DNA of 64,000 bases from Myroides phaeus (GCF_009799805.1 NZ_CP047050.1:2494001-2558000); one strand, 5' to 3'. Positions 45,294-54,613 are shown, counted from the first letter of the stretch. Notes: generated by a model from the sequence alone, not told the origin. A program made the numbers and translations.

Positions 45294-46259
45294 TTAATTA
45301 CCAAAAGCATCGATAATTTGGTGAGCCAAGCGCAAAGCTTTCGTACCATCTTCTAACGTTACAATTGGAGTTGTTTTATTTACAATAGCATCGTAGAAAG
45401 TTTCCAACTCATCTAAGATAGCATTATTCGCTAAAATTTCTGGGTTGTCATAATAGATTTGTTTCTTAACACCTTCTGCATTTTGAAGAATAAGGTCAAA
45501 ATCACCAGGAACTTCAGGAGCATCCTTCATTTTAACCACTTCACAAGTCTTCTCTAAATAATCAACAGAGATATAAGCATCTCTTTGGAAGAAACGAGAT
45601 TTTCTCATATTTTTCATTGAAATACGGCTTGCAGTAACATTAGCCACACATCCGTTTTCAAATTCGATACGTGCATTAGCAATATCTGGAGACTCGCTCA
45701 AAATAGATACCCCAGAAGCACTAACGTGTTTCACAGGCGATTTAACAACGCTTAAAATAGCATCTAAATCGTGAATCATTAAATCCAATACTACAGGCAC
45801 ATCCGTTCCACGAGGATTAAACTCTGCCAAACGATGCGTTTCGATAAACATCGGATTTTCAATTTTTGAACTTATCGCTTGAAAAGCAGGGTTAAAACGC
45901 TCTACGTGACCTACTTGCCCAAGAACATTGTGCTTCTTAGCTAAAGCAATAATTTCTTCTGCTTCTTCAACTGTATTTGTAATTGGCTTCTCAAGGAATA
46001 CGTGTTTCCCTGACTCAATAGCCAACTTAGCACAGTCAAAATGAGATAGTGTAGGAGTTACAATATCAATAACATCTACAGCATCTATTAATTCTTGTAT
46101 TGATTCGAAATTCTTATATCCAAATTCAGCAGCAACTTTCTCTGCATTCTCTTTGAAAGGATCATAGAATCCTACTAATTCATATTTTTCAGATTGGTTA
46201 AGCAAACGAAGGTGAATCTTACCTAAATGTCCTGCTCCCAATACTCCAACTTTAAGCAT
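45294..46259 (-). CDS. Gfo/Idh/MocA family NAD(P)-dependent oxidoreductase
   Basis: 322 residues. N-terminal Rossmann fold (VGVLGAGHLGKIHLRLL, residues 4-20) with the EKP signature in GKHVFLEKPITNTVEEA; the second domain (130-322) is the usual alpha/beta substrate-binding part with VLDLMIHDLDAI. Substrate not recognisable by eye; the family oxidises sugars and related compounds. A frame from 46280 would begin in the -7 element at 46278-46285, so the ATG at 46259 is preferred. Divergent from pcm. Confidence 0.93.
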   Translation of the reverse strand: MLKVGVLGAGHLGKIHLRLLNQSEKYELVGFYDPFKENAEKVAAEFGYKNFESIQELIDAVDVIDIVTPTLSHFDCAKLAIESGKHVFLEKPITNTVEEAEEIIALAKKHNVLGQVGHVERFNPAFQAISSKIENPMFIETHRLAEFNPRGTDVPVVLDLMIHDLDAILSVVKSPVKHVSASGVSILSESPDIANARIEFENGCVANVTASRISMKNMRKSRFFQRDAYISVDYLEKTCEVVKMKDAPEVPGDFDLILQNAEGVKKQIYYDNPEILANNAILDELETFYDAIVNKTTPIVTLEDGTKALRLAHQIIDAFGN

Positions 46260-46277
46260 AAAACCAGATTTTGAAAA

Positions 46278-46285
46278 CAAAAATA
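46278..46285 (-). promoter_or_regulatory. -7 promoter element of the Gfo/Idh/MocA gene
   Basis: TATTTTTG on the minus strand fits TAnnTTTG, 20 bp upstream of the ATG at 46259. Confidence 0.55.
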
Positions 46286-46409
46286 TAATTTATTTAGCGA
46301 ATGTTTGAATATATTAGGGTAAACTTTTCGCCAATTCTTTTTAAGAACGCTTTTAACATTGCTTTTAATATAAAATATTGCTTATTTTGCAGGAAATAAC
46401 CATTTAAAA

Positions 46410-47051
46410 GTGAGAGATTCTGCAAAACACCAAGGTCTTAGGAACCAGTTAGTTGAAATACTTAGACAAAAAGGAATTGTTGATTCAAATGTTTTAGAAG
46501 CCATTAGAAGAGTGCCAAGACATTTATTTTTAGACTCAAGCTTCGAGGATTACGCTTATCAAGACACTGCTTTTCCTATCGGAGCTGGACAAACCATATC
46601 ACATCCTTATACTGTAGCTTTTCAGTCTCAGCTACTACAAGTAAAGAAAGACGATAAAATATTAGAAATAGGAACGGGAAGTGGCTACCAAACTGCCGTT
46701 TTAGTAGCAATGGGGGCAAGAGTTTACAGTGTTGAGCGCCAAAACGAATTATTTAGAAAAACATCTACTTTATTGCCTAAATTAGGTATTAGACCTAAGT
46801 TAATGACATTTGGAGATGGCTATAAAGGACTGCCGAATTACGCGCCGTTTGATGGTGTAATCGTAACAGCAGGAGCACCTTTTGTTCCACAACCTTTAAT
46901 GGCACAATTAAACGTAGGAGGGAGGTTAATTATTCCAATTGGCGATAATGACCAAACAATGACGGAATTAATCCGCGTCAGTGAAACGCATTTTGAGAAA
47001 TACGAACACGGTGATTTCAAGTTTGTTCCCATGTTAGAAAATAAAAACTAA
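46410..47051 (+). CDS. pcm: Protein-L-isoaspartate O-methyltransferase
   Basis: 213 residues. SAM-dependent repair of isoaspartyl residues in damaged proteins. PIGAGQTISHPYTVA is near residues 57-71, motif I ILEIGTGSGYQTAVL near 88-102, and the RLIIPIGDN motif follows. The gene starts with GTG; this gives MRDSAKHQGLRNQLV, the expected family start, so GTG is probably right. Confidence 0.94.
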   Translation: MRDSAKHQGLRNQLVEILRQKGIVDSNVLEAIRRVPRHLFLDSSFEDYAYQDTAFPIGAGQTISHPYTVAFQSQLLQVKKDDKILEIGTGSGYQTAVLVAMGARVYSVERQNELFRKTSTLLPKLGIRPKLMTFGDGYKGLPNYAPFDGVIVTAGAPFVPQPLMAQLNVGGRLIIPIGDNDQTMTELIRVSETHFEKYEHGDFKFVPMLENKN

Positions 47052-47053
47052 AT

Positions 47054-47093
47054 AAAAAGAGGCTGTAATCTTAAAAATTACAGCCTCTTTTTT
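47054..47093 (+). terminator. Terminator between pcm and smpB
   Basis: Perfect 16-bp inverted repeat AAAAAGAGGCTGTAAT with complement, 7-base loop, T run. Probably serves both converging genes. Confidence 0.92.
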
Positions 47094-47112
47094 GTATTAC
47101 AATAAGTCAATA

Positions 47113-47565
47113 CTAATGTGATTTTTTCAATCGATCAATATCGCGCTTAGTATCCCTATCTTTTATAGTTTCACGTTTATCGTAGTTTTTCTTACCACGA
47201 CAAAGAGCAATTTCTAATTTAGCCAATCCACGTTCATTTAAGAATAGTCTCAATGGAACAATGGTCAGTCCTTTGTTTTGCACACTTTTCAAAAGAGATT
47301 TTAATTCCTTTTTATTCAAAAGTAACTTTCTCTCAGTCTTAGCCTTGTGGTTAAAATGTTTACTATGTGCGTATTCTTCTATCTGTGTATTAATAGCAAA
47401 TAATTCGTGTCCTTGAAACTCACAAAAGCTTTCAGCAATATTAGCCTTACCCAAGCGGATAGACTTAATCTCAGTTCCCGTTAATACAATACCAGCCGTG
47501 TACTTGTCCAGTATCTCGTAATCGAACCTTGCTCTTTTATTTAATATGTTTATATTCTTTTGCAT
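47113..47565 (-). CDS. smpB: SsrA-binding protein
   Basis: 150 residues. Binds tmRNA and brings it to stalled ribosomes for trans-translation. The family motifs are INILNKRARFDYEI, GIVLTGTEIKSIRLGKAN and CRGKKNYDKRETIKDRD, ending in a basic tail. A frame opening at 47634 would add 23 non-conserved residues; the ATG at 47565 is right. No ssrA gene is visible in this window. Confidence 0.96.
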   Translation of the reverse strand: MQKNINILNKRARFDYEILDKYTAGIVLTGTEIKSIRLGKANIAESFCEFQGHELFAINTQIEEYAHSKHFNHKAKTERKLLLNKKELKSLLKSVQNKGLTIVPLRLFLNERGLAKLEIALCRGKKNYDKRETIKDRDTKRDIDRLKKSH

Positions 47566-47611
47566 AGCACAAAAATAAGAAATTTTTAATGTGAGTAGAA
47601 TATATTTAAAA

Positions 47612-47642
47612 CAAAAAGAGCTGTATTTACACACAGCTCTTT
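47612..47642 (-). terminator. Terminator of the beta-barrel gene at 47666
   Basis: AAAGAGCTGT with complement around an 8-base loop, T-rich run in the minus direction; 24 bp after the stop codon. Confidence 0.8.
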
Positions 47643-47665
47643 GAATTATTATTTAACTCGTTCAG

Positions 47666-48247
47666 TTATAGGAAGAAATATCCTAAAGAAACCATCCAAG
47701 TATTTGGTTTTGTCTTGAAATCTTTACTTACGTTGTTGAAACCACCGTCATAAGAAACGTCTAACGTAAACTTTAAAACATCAATACCAACACCAACGCG
47801 GTATCCGATATTGTTCTTATCAAAGTTGTCAAACACCTCACCAACTTGTTTCGCTTTGAAGTTATCTCCAACCATATTTGTATAAACTCCACCCGCATAA
47901 CCTCTTAAATGTAGTAAAGGAAGGTTGATAAATTTATGACCAATTACCAATGGTACTTCTAAATTCTTCATTTTAGAAGTCACATCAGAAGTTCCCTCAA
48001 ACTTTACATTTTTCTCAGAATAAAGAAGTTCTGCTTGTAAATACGTTTTTTTAATATCAAAACGCGCCATTGCTCCAACCGCAAACCCCGTAGAACTTTT
48101 ACTGTTGTAGTCTTTTAAAGAAGTTGACATATCTGTGAAGTTAGCACCTGCTTTAATCCCCACGTGTAGTGGTGATGGAGATTGAGCTTGAGCACCAAAA
48201 CCAGCCAAAGATACTGCCGCAACTAATGCATAAAAGTAGTTTTTCAT
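47666..48247 (-). CDS. Outer membrane beta-barrel protein, porin family (PorT-like)
   Basis: 193 residues with a signal peptide (FGAQAQ, about residue 21). Begins GIKAGANFTDMS and ends WMVSLGYFFL with alternating polar and hydrophobic strands, matching the outer-membrane beta-barrel families common in Bacteroidota. About eight strands. Specific role unknown. Its upstream gap holds the complex element at 48462-48570. Confidence 0.85.
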   Translation of the reverse strand: MKNYFYALVAAVSLAGFGAQAQSPSPLHVGIKAGANFTDMSTSLKDYNSKSSTGFAVGAMARFDIKKTYLQAELLYSEKNVKFEGTSDVTSKMKNLEVPLVIGHKFINLPLLHLRGYAGGVYTNMVGDNFKAKQVGEVFDNFDKNNIGYRVGVGIDVLKFTLDVSYDGGFNNVSKDFKTKPNTWMVSLGYFFL

Positions 48248-48461
48248 AGTTAGTGTTTTTTATATTTCAGGGCTAATTTAATTAAAATATAAGGTAAATG
48301 TACCTTTTTATTGCATATTTTACATTTTATGCACAAGAGGCCTCATTTCATATCCTGTCAAAGCACTACCATAATCGACCTTGCGATTCAAGTTTTCTTC
48401 TCTCTTAGATTTTTAAACCTTTAACCATCCACTATATTTAATCTACTTTTGTTTATATTAT
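48248..48461. other. Gap upstream of the beta-barrel gene, nothing clear
   Basis: About 214 bp, AT-rich, with the beta-barrel promoter expected near 48270-48300. No exact -7 element or stable hairpin seen. The following 110 bp hold the inverted-repeat element, and 48571-48773 is the AT-rich leader of rocD. Confidence 0.35.
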
Positions 48462-48570
48462 GTTCGACATTAGTTCGACATAAGTACCACATTCCCTCGG
48501 AAATAAGCTTTTTTACCGAAGGAGTGTGGTACCAATGTGGTACTTGTCTCGAACTAAGTCCGACGAAGTC
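48462..48570. repeat. Intergenic inverted-repeat element B with two alternative pairings
   Basis: Two copies of GTTCGACA (48462-48469 and 48473-48480, 11 bp apart) begin it. The arm 48472-48493 can pair with 48534-48555 (20 of 22 positions), while its overlapping part 48484-48500 can pair with 48516-48532 (15 of 17). The two foldings exclude each other. CTCGGAA is at 48496-48502 and CCGAA at 48516-48520. Order of parts matches element A at 21609. Open frames of 60 and 67 codons on the two strands are by-products of the symmetry. Confidence 0.65.
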
Positions 48571-48773
48571 AATAATAATAGTCCTAAAGGAATCAATAAA
48601 CAATTTTATAACACAAATACTAAAACAACTTTACTTATTGTTTATTAATTAGTTGAAAGAGCTTTTTACTAAGAATATCTTATTTCTTATGTATTCTTAT
48701 ACCTTTCATTTGCAGATTTGATGAAAAAAGAATTACATTGCAAGAAGAAAAACACACGAAAAACTATATTATC

Positions 48774-50015
48774 ATGTCACAAAAACTTACATCAGCGCAA
48801 GCGATTGAATTAGAAAATAAATACGGAGCACACAACTATCACCCACTACCAGTAGTATTAGCTAAAGGAGAAGGGGTATATGTATGGGATGCTGAAGGTA
48901 AAAAATACTATGACTTCTTATCTGCTTACTCAGCTGTAAACCAAGGTCACTGTCACCCAACTATCGTAAAAGCAATTACGGATCAAGCAAACACATTAAT
49001 GCTTACATCACGTGCTTTCTACAACGATAAATTAGGGGTATATGAAGAAAAAATCACAAAACTTTTCGGTTTTGACAAAGTATTACCAATGAACTCAGGG
49101 GCTGAGGCTATAGAAACAGCTTTAAAACTTGCAAGAAAATGGTCTTACGAGAAAAAAGGAGTTGCTGAAAACCAGGCGAAAATTATCGTTTGTGAAAACA
49201 ACTTCCACGGACGTACTACAACAATTATCTCTTTCTCAAATGATCCTGATGCTCGTAAAAACTACGGTCCTTATACAGATGGTTTCATTAGAGTAGAATA
49301 CAACAATCTTGATGCATTACGTGCTGCTTTAGAAGAAAATAGTGCTGATATTGCAGCTTTCTTAGTAGAACCAATTCAAGGAGAAGCTGGAGTATATGTA
49401 CCAGACGCTGGATATTTAGCTGAAGCTAAAGCTTTATGTGCACAACACAATGTATTATTCATTGCTGACGAAGTACAAACAGGTATTGCTCGTACTGGAA
49501 AAATGTTGGCTATTGACCACGAAAATGTACAAGCTGATATCCTTGTATTAGGTAAAGCATTGTCTGGTGGTGCATATCCTATTTCTGCTGTATTAGCAAA
49601 TGATGAGATTATGAACGTAATCAAACCAGGACAACACGGTTCTACTTTTGGAGGTAACCCAACTGCTGCTGCTGTTGCAATTGCTGCATTAGACGTTGTT
49701 CTTGATGAGAAATTAGCTGATAACGCTGAGAAATTAGGACAATTATTTAGAGCAGAATTAAACAAATACATTGCAAATAGTACTATTTGTTCAATGGTTA
49801 GAGGTAAAGGGTTATTAAACGCTATCCTTATCAACGATACAGAAGAAAGCGATACGGCTTGGAATATCTGTTTAAAATTACGTGATAACGGTTTATTAGC
49901 TAAGCCTACACACGGAAACATTATCCGTTTTGCGCCACCTTTAGTAATGAACGAAGAGCAGTTATTGGACTGTGTACGTATCATCACTGAAACATTAAAA
50001 GAATTTGAAAAATAG
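48774..50015 (+). CDS. rocD: Ornithine aminotransferase
   Basis: 413 residues. PLP class III aminotransferase converting ornithine and 2-oxoglutarate to glutamate-5-semialdehyde and glutamate. PLP lysine in [16 protein letters not shown] (about residue 262); [28 protein letters not shown] and [15 protein letters not shown] are present. A frame opening with TTG at 48738 would add 12 residues; the ATG at 48774 is preferred. Strong codon bias. Confidence 0.96.
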   Translation: MSQKLTSAQAIELENKYGAHNYHPLPVVLAKGEGVYVWDAEGKKYYDFLSAYSAVNQGHCHPTIVKAITDQANTLMLTSRAFYNDKLGVYEEKITKLFGFDKVLPMNSGAEAIETALKLARKWSYEKKGVAENQAKIIVCENNFHGRTTTIISFSNDPDARKNYGPYTDGFIRVEYNNLDALRAALEENSADIAAFLVEPIQGEAGVYVPDAGYLAEAKALCAQHNVLFIADEVQTGIARTGKMLAIDHENVQADILVLGKALSGGAYPISAVLANDEIMNVIKPGQHGSTFGGNPTAAAVAIAALDVVLDEKLADNAEKLGQLFRAELNKYIANSTICSMVRGKGLLNAILINDTEESDTAWNICLKLRDNGLLAKPTHGNIIRFAPPLVMNEEQLLDCVRIITETLKEFEK

Positions 50016-50037
50016 GACTTAACAGTCTCTGATATAG

Positions 50038-50069
50038 AAAACTCGCACTATTACGGTGCGAGTTTTTTT
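50038..50069 (+). terminator. Terminator of rocD (possibly shared)
   Basis: AAAACTCGCAC with complement GTGCGAGTTTT, 7-base loop, T run. It lies between rocD and the converging DUF1697 gene. Confidence 0.9.
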
Positions 50070-50072
50070 ATG

Positions 50073-50615
50073 CTATTTAATTAGCTGAGTCATTTCATAA
50101 AGTTTACGCGTGGTATTCCAGTTTCGCGTTGTAGCTAATACACCTAATTTCCTTTCTAAGAAAACATTCGTCAGTTTCGTTTTTCCATATCCATTGGCAG
50201 CATAGAGATAGGCATTTTCAGACGTAAATTCAATCTGTTCACCTGTCGTTGCCTTACTTGTTATTTCCGCCATTGAAACAGCTTGTACTGCCTTCTCGAA
50301 ATAAGTAATGTACACTTGTTTCTCATCGGCTACGTTTTGAAAGGGATTTTGTTTAATAACCTCTGCTAATTGTGATTCCGTTAAAACAATCACCGTAATA
50401 TCCAATCCAAACGCAGCGAGAATACCTGCTTTGATTTGTGAACAGATAAATTCAGTGTCAGCGTGCTGGCTTTTAAATACTACATTACCACTTTGTATAT
50501 AAGTAGTTACAGCAGTAAAGCCAATTTCTTCATATAACGATTTCAGCATACTCATCTTGATGGTATTTTTACCACTGACGTTGATTGCTCTTAATAGAGA
50601 GATGTAAACAGGCAT
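50073..50615 (-). CDS. DUF1697 family protein
   Basis: 180 residues. Starts with VYISLLRAINVSGKNTIKMS, then FTAVTTYIQSGNVVFKS, ending in RNWNTTRKLYEM, all typical of DUF1697. The fold is ferredoxin-like; no function is known. Monocistronic, convergent with rocD. Confidence 0.92.
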   Translation of the reverse strand: MPVYISLLRAINVSGKNTIKMSMLKSLYEEIGFTAVTTYIQSGNVVFKSQHADTEFICSQIKAGILAAFGLDITVIVLTESQLAEVIKQNPFQNVADEKQVYITYFEKAVQAVSMAEITSKATTGEQIEFTSENAYLYAANGYGKTKLTNVFLERKLGVLATTRNWNTTRKLYEMTQLIK

Positions 50616-50733
50616 ATTTTTTTTCCAAATGTAATTCTCTTTCTGAAAAAAGCAATAGGTTATAGTAGCAGATAAAACAAAGTGATTACTTACAAGCTGG
50701 ATTGTTTTACGCGCAAACTAATTAAAACAACAT

Positions 50734-50741
50734 TATCTTTG
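50734..50741 (+). promoter_or_regulatory. -7 promoter element of the epimerase-family gene
   Basis: TATCTTTG fits TAnnTTTG, 29 bp upstream of the ATG at 50771. Confidence 0.5.
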
Positions 50742-50770
50742 TTGGCAACACTATTTCAATTTACTGCACA

Positions 50771-51772
50771 ATGCAACAATTAGCACTCGTATCAGGAGGA
50801 AACGGACATTTAGGCAATAACCTAATAAGACTACTCTTATCAAAGGGAATCAAAGTAAGGACAACAGTTCGCAACGTAAACAATACGAAACCATTTGAGG
50901 GATTGGATTGTGAACTTGTCTATGCAGATTTGTTAGACAAGACATCCTTTGTCAAAGCATTAGAAGGAGTTGATGTGTTTTATGCGGTTGCTGCTAATTT
51001 TAAACTTTGGGCAAAGGACCCTCAGAAAGAAATTTACGACAACAACCTAATGGGTACGCGAAATGTGATTGAAGCGGCTTATGAGGCAGGAGTAAAGCGC
51101 ATTGTTTACGTTAGCTCAATTGCGGCATTAAACTACGATCAAATGCCTACAAAAGAGGATAATGGGTACAACACAAATCGCTTAGATACTTATTACAACT
51201 CTAAAAATGATAGCGAAAAGCTCGCCTTTGACTTAGCCAAACAGTATGGTATTGCGCTAACAGCTGTTATGCCATCTGCTATGATTGGAAGCAAAGCCTT
51301 TGCGCCGATAAACACCTCCTATAACGTATTACTGACCATTTTAAAGAATCGCGTTCCTGTAGATACTGGAATTACGGTCAATTGGGTAGATGTAAAAGAC
51401 GTTGCCGAAGGCTGTTGGCTTGCAGCAGAAAAAGGAAGAGCAGGGGAGCGCTATATCTTAGCAAATGAAAAGTGTTTATCCCTTACGCAAACAATACAAA
51501 TAGCACAACAACTTTATCCGGAACTAAAACTGATAACACCGATGAAAGTGCCCAAGTCTGTATTATTAGCATCAGCTTGGCTATTGGAAATGCTCTCTAA
51601 AATTAGTGGCAAAGCACCGATGGTTACCCCAAAAGAGATTAAAATGTTTGCGGGACTACAACAAGATTTTGACATTACAAAAGCCAAAACAGAATTAGGG
51701 TTTAATCCTAAATCAGGTACACAGGCAGTTATAGAAGCCTTGGTGTACTTACAAGAGGAATATAATAAATAG
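50771..51772 (+). CDS. NAD-dependent epimerase/dehydratase family protein (dihydroflavonol reductase-like)
   Basis: 333 residues, extended short-chain dehydrogenase. Rossmann motif LVSGGNGHLGNNLIRLL (6-22), YVSSIAALN, and the catalytic YYNSK (about residues 138-142). Similar to dihydroflavonol-4-reductase-type enzymes; substrate unknown. A weak hairpin (51821-51847) follows. Confidence 0.9.
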   Translation: MQQLALVSGGNGHLGNNLIRLLLSKGIKVRTTVRNVNNTKPFEGLDCELVYADLLDKTSFVKALEGVDVFYAVAANFKLWAKDPQKEIYDNNLMGTRNVIEAAYEAGVKRIVYVSSIAALNYDQMPTKEDNGYNTNRLDTYYNSKNDSEKLAFDLAKQYGIALTAVMPSAMIGSKAFAPINTSYNVLLTILKNRVPVDTGITVNWVDVKDVAEGCWLAAEKGRAGERYILANEKCLSLTQTIQIAQQLYPELKLITPMKVPKSVLLASAWLLEMLSKISGKAPMVTPKEIKMFAGLQQDFDITKAKTELGFNPKSGTQAVIEALVYLQEEYNK

Positions 51773-51820
51773 CCCTTAAACAGATTTTAAACACCGTAGC
51801 TGACGCCCTCGCCACAATAG

Positions 51821-51847
51821 AAATACGAGCTATTTTTCGTATTTTTG
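51821..51847 (+). terminator. Possible weak terminator before pncA
   Basis: AAATACGA pairs with TCGTATTT (8 bp) around an 8-base loop, with a short T run. The same T run makes up a TATTTTTG -7-like element (51840-51847), 70 bp before pncA, so the call is uncertain. Confidence 0.4.
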
Positions 51848-51916
51848 AGCATTCAGACGGCTTTATTTTAAAGTAATTTGCAAATAACTATTTAACTACC
51901 AAATACATTATAAATA

Positions 51917-52528
51917 ATGAAAGCACTTTTAGTTGTTGATTTACAATATGATTTCCTACCAGGCGGAAGTCTTGCTGTAGCAGATGGAGATAAGATTATT
52001 GATGTTATTAATGACATTCAACCCAACTTTGATTTGATAGTAGCAACACAAGATTGGCACCCTGCCAATCACAAAAGTTTTGCTGTACAACATCCTACTC
52101 ATCAATTGTTTGACGTAATAGACTTAAATGGCATTCCTCAAGTATTGTGGCCAGAACATTGTGTTCAAGGTACAAAAGGAGCAGAATTTACTTCAGCATG
52201 GGACAACAATAAAGTGGCCGCTATCTTTAGAAAGGGAATGAATGTAGAAGTAGATTCGTACAGCGGTTTTTATGACAATAACAAATTGTCAAACACCGGA
52301 TTATTAGGTTATTTAAAAGATAAAAACATAAGTGAATTATACATCTGTGGATTAGCCGCAGAGTTTTGTGTGTATTTCACGGCAAAAGATGCCAAAGAAG
52401 CGGGAATAGACACCTATTTCCTTGACTTTGCAACCAAACCAATCACAGCAGAAGGATTGGTACAAGCTAAAGCTACTATGCAAGAGCTTGGAATTAATAT
52501 AATTGAAGATAAAAAAGACCTTTTTTAG
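51917..52528 (+). CDS. pncA: Nicotinamidase
   Basis: 203 residues, isochorismatase-like hydrolase. Deamidates nicotinamide to nicotinate in NAD salvage. Catalytic triad Asp8 (VVDLQYDFL), Lys106 and Cys151 (AAEFCVYFTAK); metal ligands in TQDWHPANHKSF (Asp46, His48, His52). The DFLPGGSLAV signature is present. The next gene starts one base after its stop codon. Confidence 0.95.
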   Translation: MKALLVVDLQYDFLPGGSLAVADGDKIIDVINDIQPNFDLIVATQDWHPANHKSFAVQHPTHQLFDVIDLNGIPQVLWPEHCVQGTKGAEFTSAWDNNKVAAIFRKGMNVEVDSYSGFYDNNKLSNTGLLGYLKDKNISELYICGLAAEFCVYFTAKDAKEAGIDTYFLDFATKPITAEGLVQAKATMQELGINIIEDKKDLF

Positions 52529-52529
52529 A

Positions 52530-53072
52530 ATGAAAAAATACAATAAACACAATTTTTTTAAACATACTTACTGTGAATGGAAAGAAATTTCTGATTCTTT
52601 TATAGCTGGTCGCGAGCCAAGTTATAAGAGCAAAGCGGGGAGTATGTATTACTTTGACGAAAACGGAGTAGCCAGATACGCAAACCACTGGGGTAGAGCA
52701 GCTAACTGCCGTTGGAAGTTGATTAGTACAGAGAAAAAAAACAATGTTTATTGCTTAGCTTATGCAACGTGGGACAGCTTCTTTCCCAACAATGAAAACG
52801 AAGCTTTATATGTAATTATCTATGATTCAGTAAAAAAAGATGTGACTTTTAAGCACAAAGGTTGTCTTAATAATGAAAACAATCTGCTAAGGACTGCAAA
52901 TGATACTGCCAAGAGGATAACAAAACTCAAGGAAATAGTGGAATCAGACCAATGGTACAAGCATTTTGACTTCATTGACATAGAAGAAGCAAGAGCATAT
53001 TTTATTGAAGGTTTAATCAATACCAATAAGGACTTTTTATTGCTTAAAAAAGAATTATTGTCACAAAATTAG
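52530..53072 (+). CDS. Orphan cytoplasmic protein after pncA
   Basis: 180 residues, no signal peptide, no membrane helix. Starts MKKYNKHNFFKHTYCEWKEI; contains YYFDENGVARYANHWGRAANCRWKLI and ALYVIIYDS. I do not recognise a domain, though the pattern of Trp and Tyr suggests a beta-rich fold. The ATG lies one base after the pncA stop, so the gene is translated from the pncA message. Its link to NAD salvage is unproven. Confidence 0.7.
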   Translation: MKKYNKHNFFKHTYCEWKEISDSFIAGREPSYKSKAGSMYYFDENGVARYANHWGRAANCRWKLISTEKKNNVYCLAYATWDSFFPNNENEALYVIIYDSVKKDVTFKHKGCLNNENNLLRTANDTAKRITKLKEIVESDQWYKHFDFIDIEEARAYFIEGLINTNKDFLLLKKELLSQN

Positions 53073-53155
53073 TTAATCTAACAATTATTTTCAGTAAATT
53101 AGCACTCGTTACTTTTAAGTTTAAAACACAGATTAAAAACTAAACATTGAAATTT

Positions 53156-53737
53156 ATGAAAAAAATTACTTTATTAGCAGCTTTATTAGTAGGTGGAATT
53201 TTAACTTCTAATGCGCAAAGCAAATTACCAGTAGAGACTCCAAAATTGTCTGAAAAAGTTGGAACAACTCCAATCAAAAAAGGAAACTGGTTAGTTGGTG
53301 CATCTGTTGGTTCTACAGGATATAGCTTCGAAAAAGAAAGCTTCAGTCTTGATGTTATGCCAAGAGCAGGGTACTTCGTGTCTGACGGAATTGCAATTGG
53401 TTTAGAAGTAGGTGGTGGAATTGAAACAGTAAAAGATGGAGATAACATCTGGAACTATAAATTTGCACCGTTTGTAAGATACTACTTCCCAGAAGGAGCA
53501 AGTGCTACAGGTAGATTCTTTGGACAAGGTGATGTTGGTGTAACTGGTTACTCAGCAACTGATAGCGATGTTTCTTTCGCATTTGGAATTGCAGGAGGTT
53601 ATTCTCACTTTGTAAGTCGTAACGTTGCTTTAGAAGCTACACTTGGATACAACTACAGTAAATCTGACAAAGGAACAGTAGCTAAACAAAGTGGTTTAGG
53701 TGTTGCTGTTGGTTTCCAAATTTTCTTAGGGAAATAA
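53156..53737 (+). CDS. Outer membrane beta-barrel protein
   Basis: 193 residues with a signal peptide (ILTSNAQS, cut near residue 20). The mature part alternates polar and hydrophobic residues in eight to ten strands (GNWLVGASVG, IAIGLEVGGG, APFVRYYFPE, GQGDVGVTGY, ALEATLGYNYS, GVAVGFQIFL), matching OMP beta-barrel families of Bacteroidota. No lid or plug. Specific role unknown. The earlier TTG three codons upstream is not used. Confidence 0.85.
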   Translation: MKKITLLAALLVGGILTSNAQSKLPVETPKLSEKVGTTPIKKGNWLVGASVGSTGYSFEKESFSLDVMPRAGYFVSDGIAIGLEVGGGIETVKDGDNIWNYKFAPFVRYYFPEGASATGRFFGQGDVGVTGYSATDSDVSFAFGIAGGYSHFVSRNVALEATLGYNYSKSDKGTVAKQSGLGVAVGFQIFLGK

Positions 53738-53767
53738 TTATTGAAATAAATAGAATACTATTATTAG

Positions 53768-53796
53768 AAAGCCCGACTTATGCAGTCGGGCTTTTT
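53768..53796 (+). terminator. Terminator between beta-barrel gene and thiamine pyrophosphokinase
   Basis: AAAGCCCGACT with complement, loop TATGC, then a T run. Lies 30 bp after the beta-barrel stop codon. Confidence 0.88.
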
Positions 53797-53853
53797 AGTT
53801 TTATAGCGCTACTATGTTTCTTGAAAAATTATATAAAATACAATAAACCTTTC

Positions 53854-54516
53854 TTAATCGTGGCATTCCATCATTAGCAAATCACCTTCTTCATAAGCGA
53901 TTGTAACGAGTCCATCTGCCAAAACAGAATTACTACTTCCTGTACGATCACCCAAAACAAGAGATTCGTTCTTCAACGGATACAACAAGTTTTCAGTGAT
54001 AATTCCATTTACAGTACCAATGGGAATTAAAGAGATAATAGTATCCTTTTCATACCATTTCTTAAACAATTTTGGCAAAGGATATATTCTTGAATAATCG
54101 TCAAACAACGTAATCTTAAGTTGATCCTTAAACTTTACAATATTCGTAATATTCGTAATTGTGTGATCAGCACGCTTACCCGTTGCCCAAATAACATTTG
54201 CAGCAGGAATACCGCGTTTGATCAAATATCTAAATGCTTTTTCTAAATCAGTTGACTCCTGATCCGCCACGTGTACAATCTCAATAGGGTATTGTTTTTC
54301 GCGATAAGCATCTGCATCAAACCCTCTATCAAAATCACCGATTAAAACATCTATCTTAATCCCTAATTCTATAACCCTCTCAATAGCAGAATCTAATACT
54401 ACCACAAGAGGAGACCATTCTAATAGTTGATCCATTAAATTTCGGTCGCAGGCCTCTCCATTAGCAATGATTAAAGCAGGCTCTTGGTCGTCTCTGACGA
54501 TATGATGTGATGACAT
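53854..54516 (-). CDS. Thiamine pyrophosphokinase
   Basis: 220 residues. Transfers pyrophosphate from ATP to thiamine. The N-terminal domain has LIIANGEACDRN and DVLIGDFDR (about residues 60-68); ADQESTDLEKAF follows, and the small C-terminal beta domain carries SLIPIGTVNGIIT and RTGSSNSVL. Length is normal. The ATG at 54516 is preferred over an upstream TTG. Divergent from the rhodanese gene. Confidence 0.88.
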   Translation of the reverse strand: MSSHHIVRDDQEPALIIANGEACDRNLMDQLLEWSPLVVVLDSAIERVIELGIKIDVLIGDFDRGFDADAYREKQYPIEIVHVADQESTDLEKAFRYLIKRGIPAANVIWATGKRADHTITNITNIVKFKDQLKITLFDDYSRIYPLPKLFKKWYEKDTIISLIPIGTVNGIITENLLYPLKNESLVLGDRTGSSNSVLADGLVTIAYEEGDLLMMECHD

Positions 54517-54605
54517 TGTCTTAATTTTAAAAAGCAAATTAAAGTATAAAGGTTAACATTTACTCAAAAAAATAAAAAAAAATTCGCCAAACAACAGAAT
54601 AACTT

Positions 54606-54613
54606 TATATTTG
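54606..54613 (+). promoter_or_regulatory. -7 promoter element of the rhodanese gene
   Basis: TATATTTG fits TAnnTTTG, 25 bp upstream of the ATG at 54639. Confidence 0.55.

Noticed and set aside
48421..48652. Two overlapping open frames of 60 and 67 codons on opposite strands with similar peptides.
   Set aside because: Their similarity results from the inverted repeat at 48462-48570. They lack ribosome-binding sites and known homology.
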